DNA of 64,000 bases from contig NZ_CP107567.1 of NCBI RefSeq assembly GCF_025854275.1, positions 1,302,001-1,366,000 on the forward strand, read 5' to 3'. This DNA is from Streptomyces peucetius. Its GTDB lineage: Bacteria > Actinomycetota > Actinomycetes > Streptomycetales > Streptomycetaceae. The position numbers and the translations under genes were made by a program. Below are positions 19,696-37,794 of the stretch, piece by piece (positions within the stretch are counted from its first letter, which is position 1; each line of letters starts with the position of its first letter). The notes under the pieces are model-generated. The model did not search any database. It was not told the DNA's origin and was given only the letters and a program-made list of their open reading frames with translations.

Positions 19696-20019
19696 TCAGG
19701 CGGCGCCACCGCCGAACTCGCGCTCCAGGGAGGCGATCTGGTTGGAGCCGAGACCTCGCACCCGGCGGCTCTCGGAGATGCCGAGCCTTTCCATGATCTG
19801 CTTGGCGCGGACCTTGCCCACGCCCGGCAGGGACTCGAGGAGGGCGGAGACCTTCATCTTGCCGATGACGTCGTTCTCCTGGCCCTGCTTGATGACCTCG
19901 TGGAGCGAGGCGCCGGAGTGCTTGAGTCGATTCTTGACCTCGGCCCGCTCCCGGCGAGCCGCGGCGGCCTTTTCGAGCGCGGCTGCGCGCTGTTCAGGGG
20001 TAAGGGGCGGAAGAGCCAC
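19696..20019 (-). CDS. mihF: Integration host factor, actinobacterial type (sIHF/MihF)
   Basis: 107 aa. A nucleoid-associated protein of the sIHF family with a helix-two-turn-helix ([18 protein letters not shown]) near the middle. The first 30 residues form a charged helix ([19 protein letters not shown]). The GTG at 20019 was chosen because GAGGTGA lies 7 nt upstream and the product then begins [14 protein letters not shown] as in the family. In Streptomyces, sIHF affects nucleoid compaction, sporulation and antibiotic production. First gene of the mihF-gmk-rpoZ group, 344 bp after pyrF. Confidence 0.95.
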   Translation of the reverse strand: MALPPLTPEQRAAALEKAAAARRERAEVKNRLKHSGASLHEVIKQGQENDVIGKMKVSALLESLPGVGKVRAKQIMERLGISESRRVRGLGSNQIASLEREFGGGAA

Positions 20020-20363
20020 GCCTACGTCACCTCGGATGTCGAACTGTCGGATACGGACCGGTGAGGAACCTAGTCGCCCCACACCAGGCGAGCAACGAGC
20101 AACGCAGTGCGTCTGCCCTGCACGTTCTCTCTCCGACGGAGACTAGCGGCCATGACCGCTCCAGTCAGCGAGAACAGACGAAAAGTCCTGGTCAGCATCG
20201 ACCGACCAGGACATTTCCGGCATATCGACCGGGTTTTGCGTGAAGAAAATGTCAAGGCAGCCTCCGGCAGGACCCTGACTCCGCTCCGGCACCGCTCCGC
20301 CACCCGTCAGCCGCCGGTGCGCCGCCGGTCCCGCGCGGGTCCCGCACCGGTCCGCGGACGCCG
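20020..20363. other. 344-bp gap between pyrF and mihF
   Basis: Contains the pyrF terminator hairpin (20185-20212) and presumably the mihF promoter; I see no gene. The part from 20260 to 20360 is very GC-rich. Confidence 0.6.
20180..20212 (-). terminator. Rho-independent terminator at the end of the pyrimidine operon
   Basis: A 9-bp perfect stem (GTCCTGGTC/GACCAGGAC, 20185-20212) with a 10-nt loop is followed on the minus strand by TTTT. The U-tract is rare in this GC-rich sequence, which makes it a convincing intrinsic terminator. Confidence 0.8.
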
Positions 20364-21202
20364 CTACGCGCCCGCCACGGCCTCGCGCACCTCGTCGGCG
20401 AACCGTTCCGCCGCCGACCGCAGCCCCGCCACATCCGGTCCCTGCCTCAGGACGCCGCGGCTCACGCTCGGCACCACGTTGCGCACCGCCGCGCCGAAGA
20501 CCCGCGGGAGGTCGGCCGGCGTCGCGCCCTGCGCCCCGATACCGGGGGCGAGCAGCGGTCCGTTGATGTCGAGATCCGCGCCGGCGTCCCCGAGGGTCGC
20601 GCCCACGACGGCGCCGACCGGGCCGAGGGGCTGCGCGCCCGCGTTCTCGGCGGCCATGTGGTCGAGCATCACCTGGGCCAGCGACCTGCCGCCGGCCGCA
20701 GTGGAGCGCTGGACCTCCGCACCCTCCGGGTTGGAGGTGAGCGCGAGGACGAAGACACCGCAGCCGCTCAGCACGGCCTGGTCCAGCGCGGGCCGCAGAG
20801 AGCCGAAGCCCAGGTACGGGGAGACCGTGACCGCGTCGGAGAAGAGCGGGGAGTCCTTGCGCAGGTACGTCTCTGCGTACGCGCCCATGGTGGAGCCGAT
20901 GTCGCCGCGCTTGGCGTCCATCAGCACCAGCGCACCGGCCGCGCGCGCCTCCGCCACCGCCTTCTCCAGCACGGCGATGCCGCGCGACCCGAAGCGCTCG
21001 AAGAACGCCGACTGCGGCTTGAGCACGGCGACCCGGTCGGCCAGCGCCTCGACCGTCGTGCGGGTGAACCGTTCCAGACCGGCCACGTCGTCGTTCAGGC
21101 CCCACGCGGTGAGCAGCGAGGCGTGCGGGTCGATGCCGACGCACAGCGGGCCACGGGTGTCCATGGCGTGGCGCAGCCGTGCGCCGAAGGTCTCAGGGAG
21201 GG

Positions 21203-21206
<4 letters not shown>
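20364..21206 (-). CDS. pyrF: Orotidine 5'-phosphate decarboxylase
   Basis: 280 aa, the longer type 2 form found in actinobacteria. The catalytic segment DAKRGDIGST (Asp-Lys-Asp) is at about residues 95-104, with LKPQSAFFERFG before it and LAPGIGAQG late. It makes UMP, the last step of the pathway. The ATG at 21206 overlaps the pyrD stop by 4 bp, so translation is coupled. Last gene of the pyr operon. Confidence 0.97.
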
Positions 21207-22309
<1,103 letters not shown>

Positions 22310-22367
22310 GGGAAGTGGTGTCCTCATGAGGAGGGGGACACCGTTTCCGGTGTCCCCCTCGTGGTGG

Positions 22368-25668
<3,301 letters not shown>

Positions 25669-25676
<8 letters not shown>

Positions 25677-26805
25677 GCTCGGCCTCCATCAGGGATACGA
25701 AGCGGTCGAAGAGGTACGCGGCGTCGTGCGGGCCGGCGGCCGCCTCGGGGTGGTACTGGACGCTGAAGGCCGGCTGGTCGAGCAGCTGGAGGCCCTCCAC
25801 CACGTTGTCGTTGAGGCAGACGTGGGAGACCTCGGCGCGGCCGTACGGCGTGTCGGAGACCTTGTCGAGCGGGGCCTCGACGGCGAATCCGTGGTTGTGC
25901 GCGGTGACCTCGACCTTGCCGGTCGTGCGGTCCTGCACGGGCTGGTTGATGCCGCGGTGGCCGTACTTCAGCTTGTACGTGCCGAAGCCGAGGGCGCGGC
26001 CGAGCAGCTGGTTGCCGAAGCAGATGCCGAACAGCGGGGTCCTGCGCTCCAGCACCGCCTTGATGACGGTCAGGTCGGCGGTGGCGGGGTCGCCGGGGCC
26101 GTTGGAGAGGAAGACGCCGTCGGGGTTCACGGCGTACACCTCCTCGGCGGTGGCGGTGGAGGGCAGGACGTGGACCTCGATGCCGCGCTCGGCCATCCGG
26201 TGCGGGGTCATGCCCTTGATGCCGAGGTCGAGGGCGGCGACGGTGAACTTCTTCTCGCCGATCGCCGGGACGACGTACGCCTCGGTGGTGGCGACCTCAA
26301 AGGAGAGGTCGGCGCCCTTCATCTCGGGGGCCTGCTGGACCCGGGCGAGCAGTGCGGCGTCGTCGGCCAGTGCCTCGCCGGAGAAGATGCCGACGCGCAT
26401 CGCGCCGCGCTCACGCAGGTGGCGGGTGAGGGCGCGGGTGTCGATGCCGCTGATGCCGACGATGCCCTGGGACTCCAGTTCGTCGTCGAGCGTGCGGCGC
26501 GAGCGCCAGTTCGAGGGGATGCGGGCGGGGTCGCGTACGACGTACCCGGCGACCCAGATCTTCCTCGACTCGTCGTCCTCGTCGTTGACGCCGGTGTTGC
26601 CGACGTGCGGCGCGGTCATCACGACCACCTGGCGGTGGTACGAGGGGTCGGTGAGGGTCTCCTGGTAGCCGGTCATGCCGGTGTTGAACACCGCCTCGCC
26701 GAAGGTCTCCCCCACGGCCCCGTAGGCACGGCCGCGGAACGTGCGGCCGTCCTCCAGGACGAGTACGGCGGGAGCTTGTGCGGCTCCCCGGGTGGAGATC
26801 GTCAT
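25669..26805 (-). CDS. carA: Carbamoyl-phosphate synthase small subunit (glutamine amidotransferase)
   Basis: 378 aa. The N-terminal small-subunit domain ([22 protein letters not shown]) is followed by a class I amidotransferase with nucleophile Cys in [10 protein letters not shown], then HNHGFAV and the His-Glu pair in [10 protein letters not shown]. It supplies ammonia to CarB. The ATG at 26805 overlaps the preceding membrane-protein gene by 4 bp. Confidence 0.97.
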
Positions 26806-27368
26806 CGTGCGGTGCCTTCCGTCGTGTTGATCATGTTGTTGAGGGTCTCGACCCACTCGCTCTGCTCGGCCGCGTGGTCGGAGCGGAAGCCGGAGTCGAT
26901 CAGCTTGCCGCCGTGCGCCCAGGTGACGATCAGCAGACCGCCCTCGGCGAGGACCTTGCCGGCGATGCCCTTGTCGAGCCGGGCCTCGCGCAGCGCCGCC
27001 GCCGGTACGAAGAAGTCCTGCGCACCGGGACGCTCCACCGCCAGTCCCGCGTCGGTGAGCGTGAGCTCGGCGCGGCTGCGGGTCCCGAGCCCGTGGGCGA
27101 CGATCCGGTCGAGCCACTGCCCGGCGGTGGTGGAGCCGTGGTAGCGGCCGGTCATCGTCAGTTTCGCGTCACTGGGCGCGGTCGGCGCAGTGGGCAGCTC
27201 GGGCAGGTCGGACTGCAGCGAGCCGCGCCACTTCCAGCCCTGGCGCATCAGCCAGTAGACGAACGCGATGAACAGCAGCAGGCCGACGACCCAGCCGATG
27301 CGCGCGGCCCAGTCGGTCACCTCCGCCGACTTCTGTTCCACGGCCATGGTGATGAGTGCAGGTGTCAC
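26802..27368 (-). CDS. Single-pass membrane protein of the pyr operon, PH-like soluble domain, function unknown
   Basis: 188 aa. One N-terminal transmembrane segment (about residues 24-41, [18 protein letters not shown]), a basic juxtamembrane stretch, then a soluble beta-rich domain of about 130 aa with [11 protein letters not shown] and [12 protein letters not shown], which looks like the PH-like proteins annotated in this operon of actinomycetes. The GTG at 27368 overlaps the pyrC stop (GTGA) and the stop overlaps carA, so it is translationally embedded between pyrC and carA. ATG 27347 is an alternative start. Its link to pyrimidine synthesis is positional only. Confidence 0.8.
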   Translation of the reverse strand: MTPALITMAVEQKSAEVTDWAARIGWVVGLLLFIAFVYWLMRQGWKWRGSLQSDLPELPTAPTAPSDAKLTMTGRYHGSTTAGQWLDRIVAHGLGTRSRAELTLTDAGLAVERPGAQDFFVPAAALREARLDKGIAGKVLAEGGLLIVTWAHGGKLIDSGFRSDHAAEQSEWVETLNNMINTTEGTAR

Positions 27369-28651
27369 GCCAGCTTCCCGTCCACGAGCGTCGCCCGGCC
27401 CCGCAGGAAGGTGTGGGTGACGCGTCCCGGCAGCTCGCGGCCCTCGTAGGGGGTGTTGCGGCTGCGGGAGGCGAAGCCCGCGGGGTCCACCTCACCACGG
27501 TATGCCGGATCGACCAGGGTGAGGTTCGCGGGCTCACCAGCCGAGACGGGCCGACCGTGTCCCTTGGCCTGTCCGATCTGCGCGGGCTTGAACGACATCC
27601 GGTCGGCGACGCCCGCCCAGTCGAGCAGACCGGTCTCGACCATCGTCTGCTGGACGACGGAGAGCGCCGTCTCCAGGCCGACCATGCCCATGGCGGCCGC
27701 GGCCCACTCGCAGTCCTTGTCCTCGTGCGGGTGCGGGGCGTGGTCGGTGGCGACGATGTCGATCGTGCCGTCGGCGAGGGCCTCGCGCAGGGCCATGACG
27801 TCCCGCTCGGTGCGCAGCGGCGGGTTGACCTTGTAGACCGGGTTGTAGGAGCGGACCAGCTCGTCGGTGAGGAGCAGGTGGTGCGGGGTTACCTCGGCGG
27901 TGACGTCGATGCCGCGGGACTTGGCCCAGCGCACGATCTCGACGGAGCCGGCGGTGGAGAGGTGGCAGATGTGGACCCGGGAGCCGACGTGCTCGGCGAG
28001 CAGCACGTCGCGCGCGATGATCGACTCCTCGGCGACGGCGGGCCAGCCGCCGAGCCCGAGCTCGGCGGAGACGATGCCCTCGTTCATCTGGGCGCCCTCG
28101 GTGAGCCGCGGCTCCTGGGCGTGCTGGGCGACGACACCGCCGAACGCCTTCACGTACTCCAGCGCCCGGCGCATCATCACGGCGTCGTCGACGCACTTGC
28201 CGTCGTCGGAGAAGACGGTTACGCCGGCCGCGGACTCGTGCATGGCGCCGAGTTCGGCGAGCTTCTTGCCCTCGAGGCCCACGGTGACGGCGCCGATGGG
28301 CTGGACGTCGCAGTAACCGGACTCCTTGCCGAGCCGGTAGACCTGCTCGACGACACCGGCGGTGTCGGCGACGGGGAAGGTGTTGGCCATGGCGAACACG
28401 GCCGTGTAGCCGCCGCTCGCGGCGGCGCGGGTGCCGGTGAGGACGGTCTCGGAGTCCTCCCGGCCGGGCTCGCGCAGGTGGGTGTGCAGGTCGACGAGGC
28501 CCGGCAGCAGGATCTGTCCCTGGGCCTCGATCACGGTCGCACCCTCGGCCTCGAGGCCGGTGCCGACCCGGGCGACGGTGCCGTCCTCGATCAGGACGTC
28601 CTGGGCCTCGCCGCCGAGTACCTTCGCACCGCGGATCAGGGTCTTGCTCAT
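27365..28651 (-). CDS. pyrC: Dihydroorotase
   Basis: 428 aa, class I type. Zinc ligands DLHTHLREPG near residue 57, HICHLSTAGS (His) and ATDHAPHPHEDK (catalytic Asp) are all present. It closes carbamoyl aspartate to dihydroorotate. The ATG at 28651 is 4 bp past the pyrB stop, so the genes are coupled. Confidence 0.97.
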   Translation of the reverse strand: MSKTLIRGAKVLGGEAQDVLIEDGTVARVGTGLEAEGATVIEAQGQILLPGLVDLHTHLREPGREDSETVLTGTRAAASGGYTAVFAMANTFPVADTAGVVEQVYRLGKESGYCDVQPIGAVTVGLEGKKLAELGAMHESAAGVTVFSDDGKCVDDAVMMRRALEYVKAFGGVVAQHAQEPRLTEGAQMNEGIVSAELGLGGWPAVAEESIIARDVLLAEHVGSRVHICHLSTAGSVEIVRWAKSRGIDVTAEVTPHHLLLTDELVRSYNPVYKVNPPLRTERDVMALREALADGTIDIVATDHAPHPHEDKDCEWAAAAMGMVGLETALSVVQQTMVETGLLDWAGVADRMSFKPAQIGQAKGHGRPVSAGEPANLTLVDPAYRGEVDPAGFASRSRNTPYEGRELPGRVTHTFLRGRATLVDGKLA

Positions 28652-28655
28652 GGTC

Positions 28656-29633
28656 TTACTTCTCCTCGGTACGGGTGGTGGGGGCGTCGGATTCGTTGCC
28701 GCCGAGCAGCAGGTACAGCACGGCCATGCGGATGGAGACGCCGTTGGCGACCTGCTCGACGACCGTGCAGCGGTCGGAGTCGGCGACCTCGGCGGTGATC
28801 TCCATGCCGCGGACCATCGGGCCGGGGTGCATCACGATCGCGTGCCCCGGCATCTTCGCCATCCGCTCGCCGTCCAGGCCGTAGCGCCGTGAGTACTCGC
28901 GCTCGGTCGGGAAGAAGGCGGCGTTCATCCGCTCGCGCTGGACGCGCAGCATCATCACGGCGTCGGATTTGGTGAGGGTGGAGTCCAGGTCGTACGAGAC
29001 CTCGCAGGGCCAGGTCTGAACGCCGACGGGCACCAGGGTCGGCGGGGCGACGAGGGTGACCTCGGCGCCGAGGGTGTGCAGCAGGTCGACGTTGGAGCGG
29101 GCGACCCGGCTGTGCAGCACGTCGCCGACGATCGTGATGCGCCGGCCGGCCAGGTCCTGGCCGATCCCGGCGTCCTTGCCGACGAGGCGGCGGCGCATGG
29201 TGAAGGCGTCGAGCAGGGCCTGCGTGGGGTGCTGGTGGGTGCCGTCGCCGGCGTTGATGACGGGCGCGTCGATCCAGCCGGAGTTGGCGAGGCGGTAGGG
29301 GGCGCCGGACGCCCCGTGCCGGATGACGACGGCGTCGACGCCCATCGCCTCCAGCGTCTGCGCCGTGTCCTTGAGGGACTCGCCCTTGGAAACGCTCGAG
29401 CCTTTGGCGGCGAAGTTGATGACGTCGGCGGAGAGGCGCTTCTCCGCCGCTTCGAAGGAGATCCGGGTCCGGGTGGAGTCCTCGAAGAAGAGGTTGCACA
29501 CGGTGCGGCCGCGCAGGGCCGGCAGCTTCTTGATCGGCCGGTCGGCGACCCGGGCCATCTCCTCAGCGGTGTCGAGGATGAGGACGGCTTCGTCGCGGGT
29601 GAGGTCGGCGGCCGAGATGAGGTGGCGCATCAT
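28656..29633 (-). CDS. pyrB: Aspartate carbamoyltransferase catalytic subunit
   Basis: 325 aa. Carbamoyl-phosphate site [13 protein letters not shown] (about residues 50-62), [13 protein letters not shown] and [11 protein letters not shown]. No pyrI regulatory-chain gene is nearby, as in other actinomycetes. Two adjacent ATG codons (29633 and 29630) are possible starts. 90 bp after pyrR. Confidence 0.97.
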   Translation of the reverse strand: MMRHLISAADLTRDEAVLILDTAEEMARVADRPIKKLPALRGRTVCNLFFEDSTRTRISFEAAEKRLSADVINFAAKGSSVSKGESLKDTAQTLEAMGVDAVVIRHGASGAPYRLANSGWIDAPVINAGDGTHQHPTQALLDAFTMRRRLVGKDAGIGQDLAGRRITIVGDVLHSRVARSNVDLLHTLGAEVTLVAPPTLVPVGVQTWPCEVSYDLDSTLTKSDAVMMLRVQRERMNAAFFPTEREYSRRYGLDGERMAKMPGHAIVMHPGPMVRGMEITAEVADSDRCTVVEQVANGVSIRMAVLYLLLGGNESDAPTTRTEEK

Positions 29634-29723
29634 CGGGGGTTTTCTCCAGGTCTGTGGAGGTTTTCGAGACATGCGGGCGCACGGAAGGGCACGCCGTACG
29701 AAGGGGTGGGCCGTACGGGGGTG

Positions 29724-30481
<758 letters not shown>

Positions 30482-30528
30482 CAGTCGCGCGGCGGAGCCG
30501 CACGTTGTCACAGCGTCCGGGGAGCTAT

Positions 30529-31029
30529 ATGTCCAGCGAATACGCAAAGCAGCTCGGGGCCAAGCTCCGCGCCATCCGCACCCAGCAGGGGCTGTCCCTC
30601 CATGGTGTCGAGGAGAAGTCCCAGGGCCGCTGGAAGGCCGTCGTCGTCGGCTCGTACGAGCGCGGCGACCGTGCCGTGACGGTGCAGCGCCTCGCCGAGC
30701 TGGCGGACTTCTACGGCGTCCCGGTCCAGGAGCTGCTCCCGGGCACGACGCCGGGCGGGGCCGCCGAGCCGCCGCCGAAGCTCGTCCTCGACCTCGAGCG
30801 CCTGGCCCACGTCCCCCAGGAGAAGGCCGGCCCGCTGCAGCGGTACGCGGCGACGATCCAGTCGCAGCGCGGGGACTACAACGGCAAGGTGCTGTCGATC
30901 CGCCAGGACGACCTGCGCACCCTGGCCGTGATCTACGACCAGTCGCCGTCGGTGCTGACCGAGCAGCTCATCAGCTGGGGCGTGCTGGACGCGGACGCGC
31001 GCCGTGCGGTCGCGCACGAGGAGAGCTGA
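30529..31029 (+). CDS. bldD: Developmental master regulator BldD
   Basis: 166 aa. XRE-type HTH at about residues 8-66 (LRAIRTQQGLSLHGVEEKS) and a C-terminal c-di-GMP domain. The signature RGD-X8-RQDD is complete at residues 114-128, so the protein should dimerise on tetrameric c-di-GMP and repress sporulation genes during vegetative growth. The ATG at 30529 follows GGGGAGC. It is the only plus-strand gene between pyrR and nusB, as in other streptomycetes. Confidence 0.98.
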   Translation: MSSEYAKQLGAKLRAIRTQQGLSLHGVEEKSQGRWKAVVVGSYERGDRAVTVQRLAELADFYGVPVQELLPGTTPGGAAEPPPKLVLDLERLAHVPQEKAGPLQRYAATIQSQRGDYNGKVLSIRQDDLRTLAVIYDQSPSVLTEQLISWGVLDADARRAVAHEES

Positions 31030-31053
31030 CCGCGGCTGAGCAGAAAAAACGTC

Positions 31054-31099
31054 ACGCCGGAGGGCGGGACCGGTCCGGACCGGTCCCGCCCTCCGGCGT
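31054..31099. terminator. 46-bp perfect palindrome, terminator for nusB-efp and bldD
   Basis: ACGCCGGAGGGCGGGACCGGTCC is followed directly by its reverse complement. On the minus strand it is followed by TTTTTT (complement of 31044-31049), making it a classical intrinsic terminator for the nusB direction. It lies 25 bp after the bldD stop. Confidence 0.85.
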
Positions 31100-31132
31100 C
31101 CCCGCCCGCTCCCTCACACGTCCGGGCAGACG

Positions 31133-31176
31133 TCAGGCCCGGGGCGGAAGACCATGGTCTTCCGCCCCGGGCCTGA
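31133..31176. terminator. 44-bp perfect palindrome between bldD and nusB
   Basis: TCAGGCCCGGGGCGGAAGACC-AT-GGTCTTCC and so on: both arms are perfectly complementary, including the central AT. It stands 22 bp downstream of the nusB stop on the minus strand. Confidence 0.85.
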
Positions 31177-31197
31177 TGCAACCGGTACCGGCTCGCG

Positions 31198-31626
31198 TCA
31201 GTCGCGGCGCAGGCTCGGCTTGAGGTCCTTGAAACGGCCCAGCAGGCCGTTCACGAACGCCGGGGACTCGTCCGTGGAGAACTCCTTGGCGAGCTGGACC
31301 GCCTCGTCGATCACCACCGCGTCCGGAGTCTCGTCCTTCCAGACCAGCTCGTAGGCCCCGAGCCGGAGGATGTTCCGGTCGACGACCGGCATGCGGTCGA
31401 TCGTCCAGCCGACGGCGTAGGTGGCGATGAGCTCGTCGATACGGTCCGCGTGCTCCGCGTACCCCTCGACGAGGTCCATCGTGTACTCGGCGACCGGCGG
31501 CTGCCGCTCGTCGGTACGGGCGTGCCGGACCCAGTCCGCGAGGACGCTCTGCACGGACGCCCCGCGCTGGTCGGCCTCGAAGAGGATCTGGAAGGCGCGC
31601 TTGCGGGCCTTGTTACGGGCAGCCAC
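31198..31626 (-). CDS. nusB: Transcription antitermination factor NusB
   Basis: 142 aa. All-helical NusB fold with ARKRAFQILFEADQRG at the N-terminus and DRMPVVDRNILRLGAYEL in the core. It binds boxA RNA with S10 for rRNA antitermination. Directly downstream of efp (2 bp between stop and start), so cotranscribed. Confidence 0.97.
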   Translation of the reverse strand: MAARNKARKRAFQILFEADQRGASVQSVLADWVRHARTDERQPPVAEYTMDLVEGYAEHADRIDELIATYAVGWTIDRMPVVDRNILRLGAYELVWKDETPDAVVIDEAVQLAKEFSTDESPAFVNGLLGRFKDLKPSLRRD

Positions 31627-31628
31627 GG

Positions 31629-32195
31629 TTAGCTGTTCACCCGGCCGAGGTAGTCGCCGGAACGGGTGTCGACCTTGATCTTCTCGCCCGTCGTGATGAA
31701 GAGCGGGACCTGGATCTCGTAGCCGGTCTCGAGGGTGGCCGGCTTGGAGCCACCGGTGGAACGGTCACCCTGCACGCCGGGCTCGGTGTGCTGGATGGTC
31801 AGCTCGACGGCGGCCGGCAGCTCCACGTAGAGCACCTCGCCCTCGTGCTGGGCGACGCTGGCGGTGAAGCCCTCGACGAGGAAGTTCGCGGCGTCGCCGA
31901 CCTGCTTGCGGTCGACCATCAGCTGGTCGTACGTCTGCATGTCCATGAAGACGAAGTACTCGCCGTCCATGTACGAGAACTGCATGTCGCGCCGGTCGAC
32001 GGTGGCCGTCTCGACCTTCACGCCGGCGTTGAAGGTCTTGTCGACGACCTTGCCGGAGAGCACGTTCTTGAGCTTGGTGCGCACGAAGGCAGGGCCCTTG
32101 CCGGGCTTGACGTGCTGGAACTCGACGACGGACCAGAGCTGGCCTCCGTCGAGCTTGAGCACCATGCCGTTCTTGAGGTCGTTCGTGGAAGCCAC
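31629..32195 (-). CDS. efp: Translation elongation factor P
   Basis: 188 aa, three beta-barrel domains. Domain I carries the loop [15 protein letters not shown] that reaches the peptidyl-transferase centre, and domain III ends with the [20 protein letters not shown] signature. It relieves stalling at polyproline, which is relevant in this proline-rich proteome (MltG, RelA and the P-loop protein nearby have such runs). ATG at 32195. Middle of the pepP-efp-nusB group. Confidence 0.97.
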   Translation of the reverse strand: MASTNDLKNGMVLKLDGGQLWSVVEFQHVKPGKGPAFVRTKLKNVLSGKVVDKTFNAGVKVETATVDRRDMQFSYMDGEYFVFMDMQTYDQLMVDRKQVGDAANFLVEGFTASVAQHEGEVLYVELPAAVELTIQHTEPGVQGDRSTGGSKPATLETGYEIQVPLFITTGEKIKVDTRSGDYLGRVNS

Positions 32196-32257
32196 GGTTG
32201 CGGAATCTCCTGGACTGACGCTGGGTGGACGACCAAGGCTTTCGCACCGCAGCTCGG

Positions 32258-33367
32258 CTACAGCGCGAGCAGCTCCTTGGTCGTGATGGTGAGTAGCTCG
32301 GGTCCGCCGTCCGCCTCCTGGCGCACGACGAGCGTGTCATCGATCCGGACCCCGCCCCGGCCCGGGAGGTGGACCCCCGGTTCGACGGTGACCGGCACAC
32401 AAGCGTCCAGTTTACCCATGGCCGCAGGGGCGAGCTGCGGGTCCTCGTCGATTTCGAGCCCGACACCGTGGCCCGTACGCCGCGCGAGCTCCTCCCCGTG
32501 GCCCGCGGCGTCCAGGATCTGCCGGGCCGCGTGATCGACCTCCCGGTACGCGGTCCCGGGCACCAGGGCCTCCCGGCCGGCCCGCTGAGCGGCGAAGACG
32601 AGATCGTACAGCTCGATCTGCCAGCCGGCCGGGGACGTGCCGATCACAAAGGTCCGGCCGATCTCGCAGCGGTAGCCGCGGTAGTTCGCGCCGAGGCACA
32701 CGGAGAGGAAATCCCCCTCCTCGACCCGGCGGTCGCCCGGACGGTGGTCCACGCGGCCCGAGTTGGGACCGGTGGCGACGGAGGTCGCGAACGCGGGGCC
32801 GTCGGCGCCGTGGTCGACGAGCCGGCGCTCCAGCTCGAGGGCGAGATGCCGCTCGGTGCGGCCCACCAGGATGGACTCCAGCAGCTCGCCGAGGGCCTGG
32901 TCGGTGATCTCGGCCGCGATCCGCAGACAGGCGATCTCGTCCTCGTCCTTGACGATCCGCTGCTGCTCGACCGCGAGCCCCAGATCGGCGAGGCGCAGGC
33001 GGGGTGCGACGGAGCCGAGCGCGCGGTGTCTGGCGACGGTCAGATGGTGCTCCTCGACCGCGAGCGACTCCACACCGTCCGTGCGTGCCAGCTCCGCGGC
33101 CGCGACCGCGGCGTCGCCCGCGGACGTCGGCAGTACGACGAGCCGCAGCCCGTCGTCCGGCCGGCCGTCGGCGGGGTCGCCGGCGGCGGGCGTGCGGGGG
33201 CAGAGCAGCACGTCGTCGTCGGGCCCGAGGAGCAGTACGGCGCCGGGCGGGGCGCCGCCCGCGAGATAGCGGACGTTGGCGGGCCGGGAGATCAGGGCTG
33301 CCGCGCTGCCGGTCGCGGCACAGCGGTCCCGCAGTAGGCCGCGGCGGACGCCATACACCTCAGACAT
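32258..33367 (-). CDS. Aminopeptidase P-like (M24 family) protein with altered metal ligands
   Basis: 369 aa: creatinase-like N-terminal domain (about 1-135) and pita-bread catalytic domain (about 140-369). In canonical enzymes the dinuclear metal is held by Asp, Asp, His, Glu, Glu. Here the aligned positions are Cys224 (SVCLGA), Glu235 (YRCEIGRTF), His300 (TGHGVG), Glu329 (TVEPGV) and Asp343 (RIDD); the HE dipeptide after the GHGVG helix is also DE (Asp307). Three ligands therefore differ. The gene heads the efp-nusB group as pepP does elsewhere. It may be a modified peptidase or a pseudo-enzyme; I believe related Streptomyces proteins share the changes. Confidence 0.88.
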   Translation of the reverse strand: MSEVYGVRRGLLRDRCAATGSAAALISRPANVRYLAGGAPPGAVLLLGPDDDVLLCPRTPAAGDPADGRPDDGLRLVVLPTSAGDAAVAAAELARTDGVESLAVEEHHLTVARHRALGSVAPRLRLADLGLAVEQQRIVKDEDEIACLRIAAEITDQALGELLESILVGRTERHLALELERRLVDHGADGPAFATSVATGPNSGRVDHRPGDRRVEEGDFLSVCLGANYRGYRCEIGRTFVIGTSPAGWQIELYDLVFAAQRAGREALVPGTAYREVDHAARQILDAAGHGEELARRTGHGVGLEIDEDPQLAPAAMGKLDACVPVTVEPGVHLPGRGGVRIDDTLVVRQEADGGPELLTITTKELLAL

Positions 33368-33466
33368 TCTCCGAGCGTACGAGTGCGGGGGGCCGGGGGC
33401 CCGGTGACACGGCCGAGCGGCTCCGCCACGTGGGTCGCGGGCGCGGGTCGCCGTGCGGGCGGGCGC

Positions 33467-33505
33467 GGCGCCTGCGGCGGGGAGGGGAGAAGGCTCCGCG
33501 CAGCG
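33467..33505. repeat. Dispersed 38-39-bp intergenic repeat, copy 1
   Basis: GGCGCCTGCGGCGGGGAGGG followed by an AAGGCTCCGCGCAGCG-type tail. It recurs at 63694-63731 between ruvA and ruvB with one indel and minor change. Confidence 0.8.
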
Positions 33506-33520
33506 GGCACCGCACGGTCC

Positions 33521-34393
33521 CTACCAGCTCGGCGGGCTCGCGATCGCCCGTGCCAGGACGTCGTCCAGCACCCGCGCCGTCGTCTCCACGTCGTACTTCG
33601 AGTTGTCGATGATCGGCAGGCCCGATCCGTACCACCCGGCCATCCGGCCGTGGATGCCGGCGACCTCCTCGTCGGACAGGCGGCGGTTGCCGCTGCGCTC
33701 CGCGTTGCGCTCGAGGACGATCTCGAGGCCGGGCAGGAGCACCACGGGCAGCAGACCGGGGCCGACGTGGCGCTTCCAGCCGCCGAGGCCGACGGCGGGG
33801 CGGTCGGGAAAGACGGCGTCGTCGAGGATGCAGGAGATGCCGTTCGCCAGGAAGTTGCGGGCGGCGAAGCCGCAGGTGCGGCGGGCGAGGCGGTACTGGG
33901 CCTCGGAGTTGTCGTTCCAGCCCGACTGGGGATCGGCGAAGCCAGAGCAGACCCATTCGCGTACGTCGTCGAGGCTGATGTGCGCCGTGGGCACCCGGCG
34001 GTTGTTGGCCCAGTGGCGTGCCACCGTGGTCTTGCCCGCTCCGGCCGGGCCGATGAGCAGCACGGCCAGCATGGCCGCGCCCGTGCCGCTGTCCGCCGGG
34101 GGCGGGGCGGGTATGGGAACGGGCCCGCCGGGCGGGAGCTGGACGTGGCCGGTCGACTCACGCGGAGGCTGCTGCGACGGCGCCGGTCCGGTCCAGCCGG
34201 GAGGCGGCGGCCCTGCGGGGGCCCCGGGCGGCGCGGAGGGCGGTGGGGGACCGGCCGGGGCCGCGGGCGGCGGTGGCGGCCCCGGGGGCAGACCCGGGCC
34301 GGGGCCCGGGTGCTGTGCGCTGTGTATCCATCCGGCCGGTCCCTGCCCCGGTCCGTGGGGCGGCGGCAGCGGAGCCCCCACTGCGTCCTGCAT
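33521..34393 (-). CDS. P-loop ATPase/kinase-like protein with proline-rich N-terminus
   Basis: 290 aa. Residues 1-105 are a disordered Pro/Gly-rich tract. A P-loop kinase-type domain follows: Walker A GPAGAGKTT (115-123), SLDDVREWVCSG and a C-terminal NRRLSDEEV segment with an RxxxR-like lid (RNAERSGNRR). This resembles AAA_33/T4 polynucleotide-kinase-like proteins; substrate unknown. The ATG at 34393 was chosen because upstream codons have no ribosome site and unrelated composition. It stands between aroQ and pepP, reading in the same direction, without obvious functional link. Confidence 0.8.
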   Translation of the reverse strand: MQDAVGAPLPPPHGPGQGPAGWIHSAQHPGPGPGLPPGPPPPPAAPAGPPPPSAPPGAPAGPPPPGWTGPAPSQQPPRESTGHVQLPPGGPVPIPAPPPADSGTGAAMLAVLLIGPAGAGKTTVARHWANNRRVPTAHISLDDVREWVCSGFADPQSGWNDNSEAQYRLARRTCGFAARNFLANGISCILDDAVFPDRPAVGLGGWKRHVGPGLLPVVLLPGLEIVLERNAERSGNRRLSDEEVAGIHGRMAGWYGSGLPIIDNSKYDVETTARVLDDVLARAIASPPSW

Positions 34394-34569
34394 CCGGTGC
34401 CACTCCGTCTCGTGCGACTGACGCTTGATCGGACGGCCGATGGCCGTCGCGCTACCGAACGGTACCTTCCTGGTGCCGCTCGGATGTGCCGCCGGCCCGG
34501 CCGCCGTAGCGTCAACGGCCGGGAACGGCGTGAAGTGCCCTCGTGCAGGGCGGCCCGGCACGGGGCGGT

Positions 34570-37794
<3,225 letters not shown>

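Noticed and set aside
20143..21144. Plus/minus alternative frames in the pyrF-mihF gap
   Set aside because: Frameshifted shadows of pyrF; the gap itself holds a terminator and no gene-like frame.
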